NCBI GenBank assembly: GCA_009778355.1
Contig: WRJY01000194.1
Span: 1-6,593 of the forward strand
Reading direction: 5' to 3'
Origin: Desulfovibrionaceae bacterium
GTDB lineage: Bacteria > Pseudomonadota > Gammaproteobacteria > Burkholderiales > Burkholderiaceae_C
DNA: 6,593 bases
Shown: in pieces, positions 1 through 6,593 of the stretch
How positions within the stretch are numbered: position 1 is the first letter of the stretch
How the letters are laid out: every line of letters starts with the position of its first letter
Made by a program: the position numbers and the translations under genes
Notes under the pieces: model-generated
Told to the model about the DNA's origin: nothing
What the model saw: only the letters and a program-made list of their open reading frames with translations
Database searches by the model: none

Positions 1-120
1 CACGCTGGATTCGGCCTCGATGGAGTGCGGCGGAATGCGCAGTTGGGCAATCTGGCGGTCGGTCGGCAGGTCGTCGCCGAGGTCGGCGTAAATGGGTGCG
101 GGAGGCTGGACAAGGGACAT
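1..120 (-). CDS. dnaB: Replicative DNA helicase DnaB, N-terminal fragment
   Basis: DnaB is the hexameric helicase that unwinds DNA at the replication fork and recruits DnaG primase. Only the first 40 codons lie in the window; the gene continues past the left edge. Reading leftward from the ATG at 118-120 gives a short variable tail, then QIAQLRIPPHSIEAESSV. The PPHSIEAE signature marks the start of the DnaB N-terminal domain, which normally continues with SVLGG. The helicase (RecA-like) domain is not visible. The start is chosen because it is the ATG closest upstream of the conserved block, and a sigma70-like promoter lies 29 bp above it. No clear Shine-Dalgarno sequence precedes it. The gene is divergent from xth. 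In many proteobacteria dnaB follows rplI; here it starts its own unit. The identification rests on a short but characteristic motif. Confidence 0.85.
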   Translation of the reverse strand, partial: MSLVQPPAPIYADLGDDLPTDRQIAQLRIPPHSIEAESSV

Positions 121-148
121 GGAGCAAAGGCGCTGAAATCGGGGGCCA

Positions 149-177
149 ATGCTACGCCGCCGGGTGACGCCTGTCAT
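149..177 (-). promoter_or_regulatory. Predicted sigma70-type promoter of dnaB
   Basis: On the minus strand a -35 box ATGACA (5 of 6 to TTGACA; 172-177) is followed by a spacer of exactly 17 bp and a -10 box TAGCAT (4 of 6 to TATAAT; 149-154). The -10 ends 28 bp before the dnaB ATG, giving a short leader of roughly 20 nt. Position, orientation and spacing all fit; the call is by eye only. Confidence 0.55.
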
Positions 178-246
178 CGGACAAGTCTGTGGAAAAGCGG
201 TGCGGCAGCAGTGGGCTTCATGCTGGTTTCCGGTGTATTGCGATTC

Positions 247-273
247 CAGCGCCGGGGCCGGCCACCGGCGCTG
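247..273. repeat. Perfect 9-bp inverted repeat in the dnaB-xth gap
   Basis: CAGCGCCGG (247-255) and CCGGCGCTG (265-273) are perfect reverse complements separated by 9 nt, and the loop itself contains the palindrome GGCCGGCC. It could form a very stable hairpin in either transcript. There is no T-tract on either side, so it does not look like an intrinsic terminator. In a GC-rich region some such symmetry is expected by chance; its function is unknown. Confidence 0.5.
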
Positions 274-459
274 CCCTTGCTGCCGTGGCTTTTGATGCCG
301 CTTTGCGTCTTGTTGCCCGGCCATCGCAGGGCGGCGTCCGAAGGCAGCATGCGGTTGGTGATCAGCGGGTACCATAGTGGGCAACCAGATGGGCGGCCAG
401 GGGGAAAACAGGGGCGCACCCATCGCAACCATGTAATTTTCATGGAGACTTCATAAAAC

Positions 460-1251
460 ATGCAGATCGCCACCTGGAACGTCAATTCCCTCAACGCCCG
501 ATTGCCGCACGTGCTCGATTGGCTGGCGGCCAATCCGGTGGATGTGTTGGGGTTGCAGGAGCTCAAGCTCACGGATGACAGGTTTCCGTTCGATGCGTTG
601 CGCGAGGCGGGCTATCAGGCCGCGGTGTTCGGCCAGAAGGCCTATAACGGCGTCGCTCTGCTGACGCGCGCGCCGGTGAGCGAGGTGACGCGCAATATCG
701 CGGGGTTCGGCGACGGCAATGCGCGCCTCATCGCGGGCACGGTGGCGGGGCCGGGCGGGCCGCTGCGCATCGTCAATGGCTACTTCGTCAACGGACAGGC
801 GCCGGACACGGAGAAGTTTGAATACAAGATGAGCTGGCTGCGGGCCTTGCGCGACTGGTTGCGCGAGGAATTGGCGGCGCACCCTCGCTTGGTACTGTTG
901 GGCGACTTCAATATCGTGGCGGAGGATCGCGACAGTTTCGATCCGGTTGGCCTGGCCGGGACCATTCTCCATACCAGCGCCGAGCGCGGGCATTTCAAGG
1001 CGCTGCTGGGCTTGGGCCTGACGGACGCCTTCCGGCTGTTCGAGCAGCCCGGGCAGAGTTTTTCGTGGTGGGACTACCGCCTGTCGAGCTTTCAGAGGAA
1101 CCGCGGTCTGCGCATCGACCACATTCTGGTCAGCGCGCCGCTGGCGCCGCTGGTGACGGCGTGCCGCATCGACAGCGCGCCGCGCAAGTGGCCCAGGCCG
1201 AGCGACCATGCGCCGGTGGCGCTGCAATTGCAGCAAGTTAGGGCCTGTTAA
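460..1251 (+). CDS. xth: Exodeoxyribonuclease III (AP endonuclease, ExoIII/XthA)
   Basis: This enzyme of the EEP (endonuclease/exonuclease/phosphatase) fold cuts at abasic sites and removes 3' blocking groups in base excision repair; it acts in the cytosol on chromosomal DNA. The 263-residue product is close to the usual ~255-268. Family motifs are present in order: ATWNVNS near residues 4-10, LQELK with metal-binding Glu34, GYFVNGQ with Tyr108 (most homologues have Pro where this has Val110), LLGDFNI with Asp149 and Asn151, the WWDYR block at 203-207, LRIDHIL with Asp220, and the catalytic PSDHAPV with Asp249/His250. The ATG at 460 is preceded by GGAGA 11 nt upstream and puts MQIATWNVNS at the expected N-terminus. 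It is convergent with ntrC. The last four residues (VRAC) and the TAA stop are encoded by the terminal repeat of the inserted element, so the native C-terminus was probably slightly different. Confidence 0.96.
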   Translation: MQIATWNVNSLNARLPHVLDWLAANPVDVLGLQELKLTDDRFPFDALREAGYQAAVFGQKAYNGVALLTRAPVSEVTRNIAGFGDGNARLIAGTVAGPGGPLRIVNGYFVNGQAPDTEKFEYKMSWLRALRDWLREELAAHPRLVLLGDFNIVAEDRDSFDPVGLAGTILHTSAERGHFKALLGLGLTDAFRLFEQPGQSFSWWDYRLSSFQRNRGLRIDHILVSAPLAPLVTACRIDSAPRKWPRPSDHAPVALQLQQVRAC

Positions 1252-1391
1252 TACTATTTTCATGGCACCCGTTGCCCCGCAAAGGCAGTGGATGCAAGGC
1301 GCAAACCGCAGCCGGGTTGGACACCCGGCGAAGATTTGCTTACGCGGCAGACGCTGCCTTGCGGGCACCATGAAAATAGTGTGAACAGGCC

Positions 1392-1395
<4 letters not shown>
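1238..1395. mobile_element. MITE-like element with ~34-bp terminal inverted repeats
   Basis: The left end (1238-1271) and the reverse complement of the right end (1362-1395) match at 30 of 34 positions. Both start TTAGGGCCTGTT and share ACTATTTTCATGG. The core GGGCC...GGCCC spans 1241-1392 (152 bp), with the dinucleotide TA directly outside each end, consistent with a TA target duplication of the Tc1/mariner-IS630 kind; because TA is palindromic, it could also simply be the outer part of the repeat. After an 8-nt insertion in the left arm the similarity resumes (GCAAAGGCAG versus GCAAGGCAG). The interior has nested complementarity (GCAAA 1301-1305 with TTTGC 1335-1339, enclosing a GC hairpin), so the whole unit can fold into one long imperfect hairpin. 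There is no transposase coding capacity, so mobility would depend on a parent insertion sequence elsewhere. It resembles Neisseria Correia elements in size and architecture, not in sequence. It sits between convergent genes. Confidence 0.75.
1311..1329. terminator. Central hairpin of the element; possible bidirectional terminator
   Basis: GCCGGGT (1311-1317) and ACCCGGC (1323-1329) form a perfect 7-bp GC-rich stem with a 5-nt loop, at the centre of the inverted-repeat element between the convergent ends of xth and ntrC. No U-tract follows in either direction, so intrinsic termination would be weak. No other terminator is visible between these genes. A role in ending both transcripts is inferred from position only. 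Confidence 0.3.
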
Positions 1396-2878
<1,483 letters not shown>

Positions 2879-2882
<4 letters not shown>

Positions 2883-3961
2883 GTCGCAAGGTCAATGGGA
2901 ATCAGAATGCTGAAATCGGTGCATCCGGGCCGGCTGTCCAGTTCGATGGCGCCCTGATGCTGCTGCACGAAGGTCTGCGCCAAGGTCAGGCCCAAGCCGG
3001 TTCCGCCGTCGCGCCCCGACACTAGCGGGAAGAAAACGCGCTTTTTCATCGACTCCGGCACGCCAGGGCCATTGTCGATGATGTGCAATTGCAGCGCCAG
3101 GCGGTGGCGCTGCTTGTTGATGGAAACCTGCCGCAGCACGCGCGTGCGCAGCATGATCTCGGCGTCGCCCTGGGCAATGCGCCCGGCCAGCGCCTGCACG
3201 GCGTTGTGCGCGATGTTGAGCACGGCCTGAATCAGTTGCTCGCGGTCGCCGCGAAATTCGGGGATCGAGACGTCGTAATCGCGCACCACCTTCAGGCCGC
3301 GCGGAAACTCGGTCAGCACCAGCGCGCGCACGCGCTCGCACACATCGTGGATGTTGACTTGACCCATCACCTGCGTGTGCCGGTGCGGCTCCAGCAGCCG
3401 ATCGACCAGCCGCCGCAAGCGGTCGGCCTCGCGGATGATGACTTCCGTGTATTCGCGCTGTTCGGCGCCGTCCAGTTCCATCTCCAGCAACTGGGCAGCG
3501 CCGCGTATGCCGCCCAGCGGGTTCTTGATTTCATGCGCCAGATTGAGAAACAGCTCGCGGTTGGTGCGGGTGTGGTCGGCCTGGCGCTCTTCGCGCGCCT
3601 GCCGCGCCTGCGGCTCCAGCGGCAGCATCTCGACGATGAACTCGCCGGGCTGCTCGGTCTGCGCCGCGATCACGTGCACCGCAATCAGATCGCCGCCGTG
3701 GCGCGTCAAATGACAGCCGTAGTGCAGCGCGGCAAAGCGGCCGCTGCGGATGCCGCTCAAGGCGCGTTGCAGTGCGTTGGGGTTGGAGCAGAGGTTGCGC
3801 AGCACCGTGCCTTCGATGCTTCGTTTGGACAGGCCGACGGCGGTTTCAAGGGCCGCATTGGCGAAAAGAACGACGCCTTCCGCACTGACCACGGCAACCA
3901 TCGTCGCCAGCATGTCCAGCGCCTGGAACCTGGCAGCGAAAGATTTACCGGACTTTGGCAT
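2879..3961 (-). CDS. ntrB: Nitrogen regulation sensor kinase/phosphatase NtrB (GlnL)
   Basis: This soluble histidine kinase phosphorylates NtrC under nitrogen limitation and, with PII protein, dephosphorylates it when nitrogen is ample. The 360-residue product is close to the usual ~350. Residues ~10-110 form a PAS-type sensor region without membrane segments. The HisKA dimerisation domain carries the H-box NLAHEIKNPLGG with phospho-acceptor His143. The HATPase domain has the N-box LNIAHNAVQA (248-257), the G1 box DNGPGVP (296-302), the F-box FFPLVSGRDGG (310-320) and the G2 box TGLGL (321-325). All catalytic signatures look intact. The ATG at 3959-3961 has an AAGAGG ribosome binding site 4 nt upstream that abuts the stop codon of the preceding DUF4124-like gene (9-bp gap), so the two are probably co-transcribed. 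The gene overlaps ntrC by 4 bp. Confidence 0.96.
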
Positions 3962-3970
3962 GGCACCTCT

Positions 3971-4444
3971 TCAGCGGTTGAACCGGGTCAGTTCGCGCTT
4001 GATGCCATCGATGTCGCTCTGGTTGCGCGCAATGGCGGCCTTCATCTCTTCCACGCGGTCGAGGTACTTCTGGTAGTTGCGCGCCTCGCCGCCGATCTTG
4101 TCGGGCTCGCCGTTGTTGTAGTCCTTGAGCAGTTCGGCCTGGCGCGCCTCGGCGCGGCGCAACTCCTGTTCGAGGATGGCCTTGGCGTCGGCGTCGCGGG
4201 CGCGCTGCTCGGGCGTGTCCACGCGCGGCGCCGAAGCCGGCCTGTTTGCGGCGCGCTGAACCGGCGCGGCGCCGCCAATCACGGTGATGTTGCCGCCTTC
4301 CACCAGCTTGCAGTCCTTGCGGCCCTTGACCTGGTTGGTGTACTCGTTACCGCAGCGGTAGATGCGGTTCTGCGCCAGCGCGGGCGCCATGGCAACCAGC
4401 ACGATCGCCATCAGGCACGGAGTCAGCAGTACCAAAAGTTTCAT
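3971..4444 (-). CDS. Exported DUF4124-like coiled-coil protein between glnA and ntrB
   Basis: The function is unknown. The 157-residue product begins with a clear Sec signal peptide: Lys2, a hydrophobic core (3-20) and an AxA-type site, PALA before QN (cleavage after about residue 24). The mature protein therefore probably acts in the periplasm. It opens with IYRCGNEYTN, resembling the short DUF4124 domain of betaproteobacterial exported proteins, with Cys31 and Cys45 spaced as a possible disulphide. A Pro/Ala-rich spacer (about 59-77) leads to two charged helical segments (about 80-108 and 118-154) that look like coiled coil. It sits 131 bp downstream of glnA and 9 bp upstream of ntrB, so it probably shares a transcript with ntrBC. 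GAAGG lies 9 nt before the ATG. Whether it has a nitrogen-related role or is a passenger is open. The DUF4124 assignment is by resemblance only. Confidence 0.85.
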   Translation of the reverse strand: MKLLVLLTPCLMAIVLVAMAPALAQNRIYRCGNEYTNQVKGRKDCKLVEGGNITVIGGAAPVQRAANRPASAPRVDTPEQRARDADAKAILEQELRRAEARQAELLKDYNNGEPDKIGGEARNYQKYLDRVEEMKAAIARNQSDIDGIKRELTRFNR

Positions 4445-4498
4445 GTGTCGATGCCTTCACGCCTGCAACGCTGCCAGTTCAAGCCAATGCGCCAAGTA

Positions 4499-4516
4499 TC
4501 GGCCATGTGGGGCCGA
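4499..4516. other. Hairpin in the glnA-DUF4124 gap
   Basis: TCGGCC (4499-4504) and GGCCGA (4511-4516) form a perfect 6-bp stem with a 6-nt loop, about 60 nt downstream of the glnA stop. No U-tract follows on the minus strand. It could be a weak terminator or an mRNA 3'-end stabiliser that lowers read-through from the abundant glnA message into the regulatory genes. That role is inferred from position. Confidence 0.3.
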
Positions 4517-4538
4517 ACCGCCAGATTACCCGACGCGC

Positions 4539-4560
4539 CGGCGTGACCGCCGTTTTTTTT
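4539..4560 (+). terminator. Intrinsic-terminator-like hairpin with T8 tract, plus strand
   Basis: CGGCG (4539-4543), a TGAC loop and CGCCG (4548-4552) form a 5-bp all-GC stem followed immediately by eight T residues (4553-4560). This is the layout of a Rho-independent terminator for rightward transcription. All genes around it are transcribed leftward, so on that strand the tract reads as A8 before the hairpin and would not terminate. The T-run stands out in GC-rich DNA. It would stop antisense RNA entering the 3' end of glnA. The stem is short, so strength is uncertain. Confidence 0.4.
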
Positions 4561-4575
4561 CGTGGCCAGCGTGCG

Positions 4576-5991
4576 TTACAACGAGTAATACATGTCGTAT
4601 TCGACGGGATTGACCTGCACGCGGACGCGGTTGACCTCGGTCATCTTCAGCTCGATGTAGGCATCCAGCATGGAGTCAGAGAACACGCCGCCCTTGGTGA
4701 GGAAGGCGCGGTCCTTGTCCAGCTCTTGCAGCGCCTGGTCGAGGCTGTGGCACACAGTGGGCACTAACTTGTCTTCCTCGGGCGGCAGGTGGTACAGGTC
4801 CTTGGTGGCGGCTTCGCCGGGGTGGATCCGGTTTTCGACGCCGTCCAGCCCGGCCATCAGCAGCGCGGCAAAGCACAGGTAGGGGTTGGCCATGGGGTCG
4901 GGGAAACGCGCCTCGATGCGGCGTGCCTTGTCGCTCATGACGTGCGGGATGCGGATCGAGGCCGAGCGGTTACGGCTGGAGTACGCCAGCTTGACCGGCG
5001 CCTCGAAGTGCGGCACCAGGCGCTTGTAGCTGTTGGTGGTGGGGTTGGTGATGGCGTTGAGCGCGCGGGCGTGCTTGATGATGCCGCCGATGTAGTACAG
5101 CGCGAAATCCGACAGCCCGGCGTAGCCCTTGCCGGCGAACAGGTTCTTGCCGCCCTTCCAGATCGACTGGTGCACATGCATACCCGAGCCGTTGTCGCCG
5201 TGGTAGGGCTTGGGCATGAAGGTGGCGGTCTTGCCGTAGCTGTCGGCCACGTTCCAGATCACGTACTTCATGCGCTGCGTCCAGTCGGCGCGCTCGACCA
5301 GGGTGGAGAACCGGGTGCCGATTTCCATCTGGCCGGCGCCGGCCACTTCGTGATGGAACACCTCCACCGGAATGCCCATCGCCTCCAGAATCAGCACCAT
5401 CTCGGCGCGCATGTCGTGCGTGCTGTCGACCGGCGGTACGGGGAAATAGCCGCCCTTGGTCACGGGCCGGTGGCCACGGTTGCCGCCTTCGAGCTTCGCG
5501 CCGCTGTTCCAGGGCGCTTCGTATTCCTCGATCTGGTAGAAACTGTGGCCCGGCTCGGTGCTCCAGCGCACGCTGTCGAACACGAAGAACTCGGGCTCGG
5601 GGCCGAAGTAAGCGGTGTCGCCGATGCCGCTGGCCTTCAGGTACGCCTCGGCGCGGCGGGCGATGGAGCGCGGGTCGCGGTCGTAGGCCTTGCCGTCGTC
5701 GGGCTCCAGCACGTCGCAGGTCAGCACCAAGGTGGGCTCTTCGTAAAACGGGTCGATGTGCGCCGTGGCCGGATCGGGCATCAGCAGCATGTCGGAGGCT
5801 TCGATGCCCTTCCAGCCAGCGATGGACGAACCATCGAAAGCATGGCCGTCGCTGAATTTGTCCTCGTCGAAGTGCGACACCGGCACGGTGACGTGCTGCT
5901 CCTTGCCGCAGGTATCGGTGAATCGGAAATCGACGAACTTGCACTCGTTTTCCTGCGCCATCTTCATAACGTCGGCGACGGATTTGGCCAT
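4576..5991 (-). CDS. glnA: Glutamine synthetase type I (GlnA)
   Basis: This cytosolic dodecameric enzyme makes glutamine from glutamate, ammonia and ATP and is the entry point of ammonium assimilation. The 471-residue product matches the usual ~469 of type I-beta enzymes. Signatures: beta-grasp FDGSSIAGW (52-60), FGPEPEFFVFD (129-139), HHEVAGAGQMEIG (213-225), the ATP/metal block KPYHGDNGSGMHVHQS (261-276), NPTTNSYKRLVPHFEAP (316-332) with the Glu330 flap, and RNRSASIRIP (340-349). The adenylylation site is intact as KDLYHLPPEE with Tyr400, so control by GlnE adenylyltransferase is expected. The ATG at 5989-5991 is chosen because AGGAGA lies 8 nt upstream and the protein begins MAKSVADVM as in relatives; an in-frame extension of 25 codons to 6066 is possible but looks like leader sequence. 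It lies upstream of the DUF4124-like gene and ntrBC, the usual glnA-ntrBC neighbourhood. Confidence 0.97.
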   Translation of the reverse strand: MAKSVADVMKMAQENECKFVDFRFTDTCGKEQHVTVPVSHFDEDKFSDGHAFDGSSIAGWKGIEASDMLLMPDPATAHIDPFYEEPTLVLTCDVLEPDDGKAYDRDPRSIARRAEAYLKASGIGDTAYFGPEPEFFVFDSVRWSTEPGHSFYQIEEYEAPWNSGAKLEGGNRGHRPVTKGGYFPVPPVDSTHDMRAEMVLILEAMGIPVEVFHHEVAGAGQMEIGTRFSTLVERADWTQRMKYVIWNVADSYGKTATFMPKPYHGDNGSGMHVHQSIWKGGKNLFAGKGYAGLSDFALYYIGGIIKHARALNAITNPTTNSYKRLVPHFEAPVKLAYSSRNRSASIRIPHVMSDKARRIEARFPDPMANPYLCFAALLMAGLDGVENRIHPGEAATKDLYHLPPEEDKLVPTVCHSLDQALQELDKDRAFLTKGGVFSDSMLDAYIELKMTEVNRVRVQVNPVEYDMYYSL

Positions 5992-5999
5992 CTGGGTTC

Positions 6000-6005
6000 T
6001 CTCCT
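6000..6005 (-). promoter_or_regulatory. glnA ribosome binding site
   Basis: AGGAGA on the minus strand lies 8 nt before the ATG at 5989-5991. This strong Shine-Dalgarno match decides the glnA start over the longer in-frame ATGs at 6046-6066. Confidence 0.75.
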
Positions 6006-6037
6006 GTTGGGCGATGCTGGGGGCTTTCACGTGGAGC

Positions 6038-6052
6038 GCAGGTTCCATGCCC
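6038..6052 (-). promoter_or_regulatory. Weak sigma54 -24/-12-like site upstream of glnA
   Basis: The minus strand reads GGGCAT-N5-CTGC against the consensus TGGCAC-N5-TTGC: 7 of 10 positions, with the key GG and GC doublets at the correct spacing. Start of transcription would fall about 35 nt before the glnA ATG, a sensible leader. In GC-rich DNA a GG-N10-GC match is common by chance, and the local NtrC lacks the sigma54 contact loop, so this is tentative. Confidence 0.22.
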
Positions 6053-6063
6053 ATGACATGCCC
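6046..6063. repeat. Two CATGCCC direct repeats, one helical turn apart
   Basis: CATGCCC occurs at 6046-6052 and again at 6057-6063, start to start 11 bp, in the glnA leader/promoter region. The phasing puts both on the same DNA face, as for a cooperative protein site. The first copy overlaps the sigma54-like element. No known factor is assigned. Confidence 0.35.
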
Positions 6064-6067
6064 CAAG

Positions 6068-6084
6068 GAAAACCAGTTATTTTC
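6068..6084. promoter_or_regulatory. AT-rich interrupted palindrome upstream of glnA
   Basis: GAAAA (6068-6072) and TTTTC (6080-6084) are inverted around a 7-nt centre, giving a 17-bp operator-sized dyad 77-93 bp upstream of the glnA ATG. It is the only AT-rich island in the gap. It could be an operator or an upstream activator site; it does not closely match the NtrC consensus TGCACC-N5-GGTGCA. Confidence 0.3.
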
Positions 6085-6089
6085 GCACT

Positions 6090-6116
6090 ACGCGGCGCGA
6101 TCCCGGCAAGCCGCGT
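6090..6116 (-). other. Hairpin just after the molybdopterin-binding gene
   Basis: ACGCGGC (6090-6096) and GCCGCGT (6110-6116) form a 7-bp inverted repeat with a 13-nt loop, starting 3 nt after the stop codon of the upstream minus-strand gene. No U-tract follows, so at most it is a weak terminator separating that gene from glnA. Confidence 0.3.
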
Positions 6117-6119
6117 TGC

Positions 6120-6593
6120 CTACGCCGAATTGCGCACCGCCTCAGGGCCGTATTTCAGGCCGAACGGCGCCAGCCAGACGCGCAGGTCGGCATACGCCGG
6201 GGCCACGAGCGTGGGCGCGCCCTTGACGCCCAGGTCGATGTGCGGGCCGTACTCGGGGTGATCCACGCTAGGCAGGCTGAAGACCTTGACGCCGGGGTGC
6301 GCCGCCTCCACCCGCTGCATCACCGGCGTCAGCGTGGCCTCCATGGCGCCGAGGACGATGAGCGACCGCTCCTGCCACGCGGCGCTGCCGCGCAGGTGCG
6401 GATAGCGGCGGTCCAGCACCCACTCGATCATCGGCCAGGCCATCACCGGAAACCCCGGCACGAAATGCAGCGCCGCGCCCCATTGGGCCTCATGGTGCTT
6501 GCCGGGCTGTTCCGCCCCTTCCGGAAGGCCGGGATAGGGGCCAGCCGCCGTGACCGCTGTAAGCGCCGCTGGCCCCCACCCCCGCCCCCCCCC
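6120..6593 (-). CDS. Molybdopterin-binding (MoCF/CinA-N type) domain protein, 5'-truncated
   Basis: The open frame enters from the right edge with no stop and ends at TAG (6120-6122); 157 codons are visible and the N-terminus lies outside the window. The segment HFVPGFPVMAWPMIEWVLD (from 6467 leftward), then ERSLIVLGAMEATLTPVM, KVFSLPSV and HIDLGVKG, matches the C-terminal half of the stand-alone MoaB/MogA-like (competence/damage-inducible protein A) proteins common in Burkholderiales. The GTG at 6459-6461 codes an internal Val, not a start. Family members usually have an NPYNxIPGF segment shortly before VPGFPVMAW. Here that stretch instead reads PYPGLPEGAEQPGKHHEAQW and, further up, a Gly-rich run from the C-rich edge, so the first ~40 residues may be divergent or an assembly artefact. 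The biochemical role of this subgroup is not firmly known. It ends 128 bp upstream of glnA on the same strand. Confidence 0.78.
   Translation of the reverse strand, partial: GGGRGWGPAALTAVTAAGPYPGLPEGAEQPGKHHEAQWGAALHFVPGFPVMAWPMIEWVLDRRYPHLRGSAAWQERSLIVLGAMEATLTPVMQRVEAAHPGVKVFSLPSVDHPEYGPHIDLGVKGAPTLVAPAYADLRVWLAPFGLKYGPEAVRNSA
6573..6593. other. C-rich homopolymer-like end
   Basis: From 6573 to the edge, 19 of 21 bases are C, ending in nine consecutive C. Read on the minus strand this encodes almost only Gly and Trp. It may be a contig-end or sequencing artefact rather than genomic sequence. Confidence 0.5.

Larger units (their letters stand above)
121..459. other. Divergent dnaB-xth intergenic region
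   Basis: This 339-bp stretch separates the divergent starts of dnaB and xth. It holds the dnaB promoter (149-177) and a perfect inverted repeat (247-273). Nearest xth is a short AT-rich tract with a CCATG/CATGG inverted repeat at 429-445, and a GGAGA at 444-448 that lies 11 nt before the xth ATG and is its likely ribosome binding site. No convincing -35/-10 pair for xth was found by eye. Open frames crossing the region on both strands overlap dnaB or xth and show no recognisable protein family, so no gene is called here. Confidence 0.6.

Noticed and set aside
429..445. CCATG-N7-CATGG upstream of xth, sharing ATTTTCATGG with the element's terminal repeat
   Set aside because: The shared string is only 10 bp and lacks the GGGCCTGTT end, so a remnant element is not supported.
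25..572. Open frames of 143 (plus) and 132 (minus) codons across the dnaB-xth gap
   Set aside because: They overlap the conserved dnaB or xth start, have no family resemblance and no convincing ribosome binding site; the dnaB promoter lies inside the plus-strand frame.
3083..4546. 487-codon open frame on the plus strand opposite ntrB and the DUF4124-like gene
   Set aside because: It is low in recognisable content and spans two real minus-strand genes and their junction; a shadow frame.
4445..4575. TGGCAGCGTTGCA near 4460 as a sigma54 promoter for the DUF4124-ntrBC unit
   Set aside because: The GG to GC distance is 7 nt instead of 10, which sigma54 does not tolerate.
4576..6066. Longer GlnA starting at the ATG ending at 6066
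   Set aside because: The extra 25 residues have no family counterpart, and a strong ribosome binding site precedes the internal ATG at 5991.
4789..6261. 490-codon open frame on the plus strand opposite glnA
   Set aside because: It is antisense to a clear glnA and shows no domain; long open antisense frames are expected in GC-rich genes with strong third-position bias.
6120..6461. 113-codon stand-alone protein starting at GTG 6459-6461
   Set aside because: The frame is open upstream to the window edge and the GTG lies within the conserved HFVPGFPV segment, so it is an internal codon of a larger gene.

Overview
The window looks like chromosomal DNA of a GC-rich betaproteobacterium of the order Burkholderiales. 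The ExoIII, NtrC and molybdopterin-binding-protein sequences look most like the Bordetella/Achromobacter group (Alcaligenaceae). That placement rests on recalled family resemblance, not on a search. Most content is conserved core genome: DNA replication and repair on the left, nitrogen control in the middle and right.

Layout from left to right. Positions 1-120 (minus) are the first 40 codons of the replicative helicase gene dnaB, which runs off the left edge. A 339-bp divergent gap (121-459) holds a good sigma70-type promoter for dnaB and a perfect 9-bp inverted repeat. xth (exodeoxyribonuclease III) follows on the plus strand. Between the convergent ends of xth and ntrC sits a ~155-bp element with ~34-bp imperfect terminal inverted repeats, TA at both junctions and a nested central hairpin. 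It looks like a MITE, and it supplies the stop codons of both flanking genes. Next, on the minus strand and transcribed right to left, are glnA, a small exported DUF4124-like protein, ntrB and ntrC. At the right edge is the 3' part of a CinA/MoaB-type molybdopterin-binding-domain gene, also minus; it ends in a C-rich run that may be a low-quality contig end.

The nitrogen genes form one unit of work. GlnA makes glutamine. NtrB is the PII-responsive sensor kinase/phosphatase that phosphorylates NtrC. NtrC is the enhancer-binding regulator that normally drives sigma54 promoters such as that of glnA. ntrB and ntrC overlap by 4 bp, and the DUF4124-like gene is 9 bp upstream of ntrB, so these three are probably co-transcribed.

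The two most interesting points are these. First, the NtrC AAA+ domain keeps Walker A, Walker B and the arginine region, but the sigma54-contacting GAFTGA loop is replaced by STVHGT, suggesting an NtrC that no longer works through sigma54. Second, the MITE-like element lies exactly at the convergent junction of xth and ntrC. No defence system, CRISPR array, tRNA, rRNA or intact transposase gene was seen.
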